Shown here piece by piece: positions 58,238-64,000 of a DNA stretch of 64,000 nucleotides. This DNA comes from Caprella mutica (Eukaryota; Arthropoda; Malacostraca; Amphipoda; Caprellidae), in the NCBI GenBank assembly GCA_947561585.1, contig CANNZV010000520.1, positions 124,001 to 188,000 of the forward strand, in the 5' to 3' direction. Within the stretch, counting starts at the first letter, position 1. Each line of letters opens with the position of its first letter. The notes under the pieces are model-generated. The model did not search any database. It was given only the letters and a program-made list of their open reading frames with translations, and had not been told where the DNA came from. The translations under genes were made by a program, and so were the position numbers.

Positions 58238-59093
58238 TACTACGATAGTACTAGCAGTGACAGTACTAGCAGTGACAGTACTATAGCAGTCATAGTACTG
58301 GCAGTGATAGTACTAGCAGTGATAGTACTAGCAGTGATAGTACTAGCAGTGATAGTACTAGCAGTGATAGTACTAGCAGTGACAGTACTATAGCAGTCAT
58401 AGTACTGGCAGTGATAGTACTAGTAGTGACAGTACTGACAGTGATAGTACTGGCAGTGATAGTACTGGCAGTGATAGTACTGGCAGTGATAGTACTGGCA
58501 GTGATAGTACTGGCAGTGATAGTACTGGCAGTGATAGTACTGGCAGTGATAGTACTGGCAGTGATAGTACTGGCAGTGATAGTACTGGCAGTGATAGTAC
58601 TGGCAGTGATAGTACTGGCAGTGATAGTACTGGCAGTGATAGTACTGGCAGTGATAATACTGGCAGTGATAGTACTGGCAGTGATAGTACTGGCAGTGAT
58701 AGTACTGGCAGTGATAGTACTGGCAGTGATAGTACTGGCAGTGATAGTACTGGCAGTGATAGTACTAGCAGTGATAGTACTGGCAGTGATAGTACTAGCA
58801 GTGATAGTACCGGCAGTGATAGTACTAGTAGTGACAGTACTGACAGTGATAGTACTGGCAGTGATAGTACTGGGAGTGATAGTACTAGCAGTGATAGTAC
58901 TAGCAGTGACAGTACTATAGCAGTCATAGTACTGGCAGTGATAGTACTAGTAGTGACAGTACTGACAGTGATAGTATTGGCAGTGATAGTACTGGCAGTG
59001 ATAGTACTGGCAGTGATAGTACTGGCAGTGATAGTACTGACAGTGATAGTACTGGCAGTGATAGTACTGGCAGTGATAGCAATGACAATAGTA
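58238..59093 (+). repeat. 15-bp minisatellite, about 57 copies
   Basis: Unit TACTGGCAGTGATAG with TACTAGCAGTGACAG variants at both edges and once inside. A 47-bp block containing CTATAGCAGTCATAGTACTG recurs at about 58270, 58390 and 58915. 15 is a multiple of three, giving long frames on both strands (IVLAV, VLSLP), which I reject as coding. Confidence 0.95.
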
Positions 59094-59094
59094 G

Positions 59095-59294
59095 CAACTA
59101 GAATAGGTACTCGTAGAGCACATCCCACCCCGCCACAGAATTTTTTGTTCATTTTGACCTTTCGTGACCTTGAAATTCGACCTGATCGCTATCAAAATCT
59201 AACCAAATTGTTTCTGGCTAATGACCAGAAAATTACAGGCAATTTGATTCAATACTTTTTCAGTTATGCGAATAACAAGATTAAAAATAAATTC
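59095..59294 (+). mobile_element. Modular dispersed repeat, single-module copy
   Basis: Starts CAACTAGAATAGGTACTCGT and AGAGCACATCCCACCCCGCC, then one module (CCTGATCGCTATCAAAATCT, ATTACAGGCAATTTGATTCA), then the 3' end GCGAATAACAAGATTAAAAA. It begins directly at the end of the 15-bp array. Confidence 0.7.
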
Positions 59295-59375
59295 CGATCA
59301 CAAAATAATCTTCGGCAATTTCGCGAAAGTGAGTCCAATCTCTCCTGCAATGGATAGAGCAGTGTGTCTTCACTC

Positions 59376-59414
59376 TACTCTCTCTCTCTCACTCTACTCT
59401 CTCTCTCTCTCTCA
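59376..59414 (+). repeat. CT-rich microsatellite
   Basis: CTCTCTCTCTC runs with CACTCTACT interruptions. Confidence 0.85.
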
Positions 59415-59484
59415 CCATTGCATCCAAAGAGATGAAGCTAACGGAGGAAGTTATTTCACAGCAGGTGCCAAGATAGAGAAGTAA

Positions 59485-60067
59485 ATACCAGGAAATTGTA
59501 ACTTCCTAGTCTCATTTTTTAAATTGAATATTTTTCTTAATTATTCAATTCTATTACGATTGGAAATATCGTAATATTATAGAGAAAATGAATAAAAAAT
59601 TAATCCATGTGAAACATCTTAATAGCGAAATGTGAATAATTTCTATTTGAAAATTTATATTGTATTTTTATCACAGGATTTCACTAAGGTCAACTTTAGC
59701 AAACTATTTTTGAATATTAAACATTAAACTTTTTTATCCTAACCCATATTATGGTATTCTTTTTAACTATATTCCAGTGAAGGCACACATGTGATAACCT
59801 CTGTGTCTTTATTAGGATTTAATTAGAATGTTGTCATTAATAAACTGATTTAGAACAATAGAAATAAGAAATGGATTCTATACCTTGGGTAAAGTCAATA
59901 TTTGTGATGCCTTTCACAAGTGATGAAATGAAATCATCGCCAAGAACACTGAAAAAAATTACTCTCATTTTACCACTTGCGTTGGTTTTATAATATGAAT
60001 TATATATCTTTTTGACTTAATTGGCAAATATATCCTTAAAATTTATAAAATGAGTGCCTAACCTAGG
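59485..60067. other. No gene seen
   Basis: AT-rich spacer. Confidence 0.5.
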
Positions 60068-60172
60068 CAACAAGGATTTATTCCTGGGATATTAAGGGAA
60101 TATCCTAGGAATACATTCTTATTCCCTGGGTTATTCCCTTAATATTCCAGGAATAATGCTTGCTACCTGGGA
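60068..60172. mobile_element. Small palindromic MITE, copy 2
   Basis: CAACAAGGATTTATTCCTGG and GATATTAAGGGAATATCCTA, inverted on the right as TATTCCCTTAATATTCCAGG and AATAATGCTTGCT. The whole ~105 bp can fold as one hairpin. Confidence 0.75.
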
Positions 60173-61052
60173 ATATTTCGAAGTGATTTAACGTAAAGGC
60201 TGTCGAAATTGAACTACTTTCCTATTCTGAACATCAATTTTTACCCTAATGCTCTTTTTAAAGGTAAAAATACCTATTCATCTACTCATACTTATACCGT
60301 TATTTCTACACACTACTCATGCGAAAAATAATATAAATTTATGGTATACCTACACTTTAATCAGCATTTAAGTATGACTTTATCTACTGCAGTTATAGTT
60401 CAGAGAGTATCCATTGGTGCAACACACATACCTCAATAAGACCAGATATCATGAATATGAAACATAGAACATTTGATCTGAAGCACTAAAACTTACTTGC
60501 CAGAACTTCCTGAAACTCATTCAGTTCTGACGGTTGTGTGTGTGTTTTCACGGACAAAACTTATGCCAAATTCTTGCCTTGATCTTCAAAACAATTTGAA
60601 TTGCATTCCAAAACATGCAAGAAATGACGCATTCTTTTGGGAAATTATGCAGAATAGTTTCTATCATATTTTGAAGGAAAACTATCCATTCCTTTCTCTC
60701 TTTTCTCTCCTTGTATCTTTACTCTCTTCTCTCCTCTTTTCTTTACTCTCTACTCCTCTTTCCTCCCTCCTCTTCTTTTTTCTACCTTTCCTCTCTGGAT
60801 GAGAGGAGCTATTATATTTTATATCATTTCTCCTTCTTTCGCTGTCTTCCCTTTCATCTTTTCTAAATATAGATTTTTTTTGTTGGAATAAGTAGCCGAA
60901 AGCCGCACAAATTTTCTTGTGTGTCTTTCTGCTGCTTATTCTTCTAGAAGGTATTTACATTAAGAAAAAGTTTCGTATTAGATTGGTTTGAAATGGAAAG
61001 CACATCACATTTTGTAGTTACCTTGGCAGATTGCGGAAGGTTATAGTTTAGG
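60173..61052. other. No gene seen; pyrimidine-rich tract 60685-60800
   Basis: The tract is a TTTCTCTCCT-type low-complexity stretch, which explains the 101-codon frame ending at 60802. Confidence 0.5.
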
Positions 61053-61370
61053 CGGCATTTATTTATTTATCATCTTGTTGCTCCTATAACTCAAAAATTC
61101 CAAATTGCCTGAAATTTCACCGGACGATTGATTAATGTCCTGGAACCATTTGGTTATATTTTGGAAATGATCGGGTTAAAGGACAGGGTCAAGGTCATTA
61201 TAACTCAAAAAGTATTCAACCAAATTGCCTAAAATTAGATGGGACGATTTGTTGTTATCCAGGAAACAGTTTATTAGATTTTGGGTGCGAACAGGTTAAA
61301 GGTCAAGATCAAGGTCATTTATAGGTGGCGGCGAAGGTATGTGCTCGGCGAGTGCTTGTAATCTAGTTGT
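61053..61370 (-). mobile_element. Modular dispersed repeat, two-module copy (inverted)
   Basis: Read on the minus strand it starts ACAACTAGATTACAAGCACT and CATACCTTCGCCGCCACC, has two modules (GACCTTGATCTTGACCTTTA; GACCTTGACCCTGTCCTTTA), and ends GGAGCAACAAGATGATAAAT followed by AAATAAATGCC. Confidence 0.75.
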
Positions 61371-62754
61371 TTATATTTCAATCCTTACACAGTAACTGTC
61401 TTAATGAAAGTAATTAGGTAGCACAGCATCAGATAAAGTACCACAATTAATGTACTCTAGTTTCTTATAATCACTTAACAGATAACATGAAAAGGAGGAA
61501 AGAGAAAGAGGGGAAAACACACCAAATGGAATACCCCTCACCGTCACTATTCCACAGGACAGACTTTCATTAAAATAACAGATTGTGATCTAATTGAGAA
61601 AACAGTTTTCTACGTTACAAAATAGATCAAAGAACTCAATTAGGGTTTCAATTTTAGTTGAGAAAAATATTGTGTGGGCTGAAATCAGTTATTTATTTAA
61701 ATGCCTGTCTCTTAAAAAGGTTCCACGGTACTCTTTTTCTATGGTAATTTTACCTTTTTAACATATTGAATAACTACTCCATCAAGGTATAAATCTATTT
61801 TTCTCAAACGATATTTCTGTTCCTTTTATTTACTGTAGAACATTATCAGACATTTTCGAAATAAGTAATAAAATTTATCTATTTGTGCCCAAGAATTGTA
61901 AGACTTCACAGTATCATTAGTGTTACATTCCAAAGAAGTTGTTTGAGTAGTAAAGTAGAGACAAGGTTCCCCTCCACACGGTGACTACCATCAACATACT
62001 CATTGTAAGATGCTCCTTAGAGAGCAGACCTAGCGTCACATTAGTACTGTTTGTGGTGGGGGTGTAATGTGATCCTCTCCATTTATGTATAGAAAGTCAT
62101 CATAAGCAATAATTATTGCTCTTTAATATTTTCCCTCAAAAGTTATTTTGGAGCATTTGCATAAAGTGCGTTAAAAATGGGCATTGGTTGTTAAATTTGG
62201 AGCATATAAAGTCGAAGAATATTGGCAGCAATAGTAATAGTGGTGAATATACATGTAAATAAATAGGTGAACCACCAACTTACTCTTCTTCAATGCTTAC
62301 AACTCAATAGCATGGATTTCACGTAATAGTCCGTTTAATCATTTTGATTTTTCAGATAAGAGCATAAATCAGCCTGTCGAGGAAATCCTCTCGTATCGGT
62401 AAAATTCTCCGATTGGGCAGCATTGCATCGGTTTCGATAGCAGCCCATATTTCGATATCGAAACAGTCAGCCAAACTTCCTGAAACTGAAGTGATGGATA
62501 CCGTAATTGTCTTGAATCTTAATCCTTACATTGTAAAGCAAATCAAAAGAGTTAGAATTAATTTCTGTGACTGAAATGTTAAATAGGATATTAGAAGTGT
62601 AAAAGAACTCGTATTCTCTCTCAATCTATATCCATTAAGTAATTAGTTCTGCAATAGCATCAGGTTATTAGAGTGGTGCGCCAGTCAATCTATATATTCC
62701 GTATAAAATTAATTACAGTACATTTGGCCGATGAATGACACTGACTGAGAGAGT
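61371..62754. other. No gene seen
   Basis: AT-rich spacer before the last two arrays. Confidence 0.5.
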
Positions 62755-62764
62755 TTGAATGGCT

Positions 62765-63608
62765 TATCAGTCTAGAGCACTCATATCAGTCTAGAGCACT
62801 CTTATCAGTCTAGAGCATTCTTATCAGTCTAGAGCACTCTTATCAGTCTAGAGCACTCTTATCAGTCTAGAGCATTCTTATCAGTCTAGAGCACTCTTAT
62901 CAGTCTAGAGCATTCTTATCAGTCTAGAGCACTCTTATCAGTCTAGAGCATTCTTATCAGTCTAGAGCATTCTTATCAGTCTAGAGCATTCTTATCAGTC
63001 TAGAGCACTCTTATCAATCTAGAGCACTCGTATCAGTCTAGAGCACTCGTATCAGTCTAGAGCACTCGTATCAGTCTAGAGCACTCGTATCAGTCTAGAG
63101 CACTCGTATCAGTCTAGAGCACTCGTATCAGTCTAGAGCACTCGTATCAGTCTAGAGCACTCGTATCAGTCTAGAGCACTCGTATCAGTCTAGAGCACTC
63201 GTATCAGTCTAGAGCACTCGTATCAGTCTAGAGCACTCGTATCAGTCTAGAGCACTCGTATCAGTCTAGAGCACTCGTATCAGTCTAGAGCACTCGTATC
63301 AGTCTAGAGCACTCGTATCAGTCTAGAGCACTCGTATCAGTCTAGAGCACTCGTATCAGTCTAGAGCACTCGTATCAGTCTAGAGCACTCGTATCAGTCT
63401 AGAGCACTCGTATCAGTCTAGAGCACTCGTATCAGTCTAGAGCACTCGTATCAGTCTAGAGCACTCGTATCAGTCTAGAGCACTCGTATCAGTCTAGAGC
63501 ACTCGTATCAGTCTAGAGCACTCGTATCAGTCTAGAGCACTCGTATCAGTCTAGAGCACTCGTATCAGTCTAGAGCACTCGTATCAGTCTAGAGCACTCG
63601 TATCAGTC
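62765..63608 (+). repeat. 19-bp minisatellite, about 44 copies
   Basis: Unit TATCAGTCTAGAGCACTCG. The first ~13 copies carry CTTATCAG and CA(C/T)TC variants; from about 63020 to 63608 the ~31 copies look identical, which suggests a recent expansion (or a repeat-length limit of the assembly). Confidence 0.95.
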
Positions 63609-63611
63609 TAA

Positions 63612-63910
63612 TGGGAGAGTAAGTTTCATCACTAGTGGTGAGACATGGAGAGTAAGTTTCATCACTAGTGGTGAGACATGGGAAGTAAGTTTCATCACTA
63701 GTGGTGAGACATGGAGAGTAAGTTTCATCACTAGTGGTGAGACATGGAGAGTAAGTTTCATCACTAGTGGTGAGACATGGAGAGTAAGTTTCATCACTAG
63801 TGGTGAGACATGGAGAGTAAGTTTCATCACTAGTGGTGAGACATGGAGAGTAAGTTTCATCACTAGTGGTGAGACATGGAGAGTAAGTTTCATCACTAGT
63901 GGTGAGACAA
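63612..63910 (+). repeat. 33-bp minisatellite, about 9 copies
   Basis: Unit GAGTAAGTTTCATCACTAGT continuing GGTGAGACATGGA. It contains the palindrome CACTAGTG and is nearly invariant. 33 is a multiple of three, so two minus-strand frames stay open (CLTTSDETYSP, VSPLVMKLTLH). It directly follows the 19-bp array. Confidence 0.95.
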
Positions 63911-64000
63911 GAAAAGCAATCACTCAGTGTTTTTGAAAGCCATAGTAGCTGTTCTAATATCAATTTGTCCTCCTCATCTCAAAGTGTTGAGGAGGATTGG

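Noticed and set aside
58397..59357. Long hydrophobic frames (VLSLP on minus, IVLAV on plus) that look like membrane proteins
   Set aside because: Produced by a 15-bp repeat unit; hydrophobicity follows from the unit, and both strands are open.
63589..63963. Two overlapping repeat proteins (CLTTSDETYSP, VSPLVMKLTLH)
   Set aside because: 33-bp unit repeated about nine times with two frames open together; no coding evidence outside the array.

Overview
This window looks like nuclear DNA of an invertebrate, most likely an insect. The one intact gene is an arthropod-type muscarinic acetylcholine receptor, GT/AG splice signals are present, the background is strongly AT-rich, and most of the rest is remains of pogo, hAT, Mutator-like, piggyBac-like and LINE elements plus long minisatellites. 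A hemipteran is my guess at order level. It rests on overall character only and is weak. I saw no rRNA, tRNA, CRISPR array or bacterial-type operon.

Layout. 0-4.5 kb: a decayed hAT element holding a TIR element, which in turn holds a foldback-type element. 4.8-7.2 kb: a GGGGAG-ended element with a relic pogo DNA-binding domain and a TTAA-flanked MITE. 7.7-11.7 kb: the first of two ~4 kb copies of an unnamed TIR element (here 'family E'), carrying repeat arrays, a nested foldback element, a long perfect hairpin and a small exon/intron structure. 12-20 kb: a string of MITEs and a reverse-transcriptase scrap. 20-27 kb: AT-rich sequence with no recognised gene. 27.4-30.6 kb: the receptor gene on the minus strand, its whole readable coding region in one exon, with a splice acceptor 52 bases upstream of the start codon. 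30.6-64 kb, on the 5' side of the receptor: twelve main minisatellite arrays (unit lengths 31, 24, 16, 22, 23, 21, 17, 32, 35, 15, 19 and 33 bp), making up roughly a third of this part, with the second ~4 kb family E copy, a broken LINE, a foldback element with a perfect 9-bp target duplication and several short dispersed repeats between them. If the first exon of the receptor lies beyond base 64000, all of this is intronic; the window cannot show that.

Most interesting. (1) At least four inverted-repeat elements (near 0.7, 8.8/36.2, 12.0 and 52.4 kb) share a short terminal core of the type GGG-N-ACTAGG / GGTGACCGG and the same architecture: each terminal inverted repeat is itself a tandem array of a 14-20 bp unit, and the unit differs completely between elements. 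Two of them have 9-bp target duplications, which suggests a Mutator-like or Foldback-like group that repeatedly acquires new terminal repeats. (2) The two 4-kb family E copies preserve splice sites and a short spliced reading frame; one has undergone a foldback rearrangement whose starting state is seen in the other. (3) Several minisatellites begin at or within a few bases to tens of bases of transposon ends. Almost every long open frame in the arrays is an accident of unit length and is not annotated as a gene.
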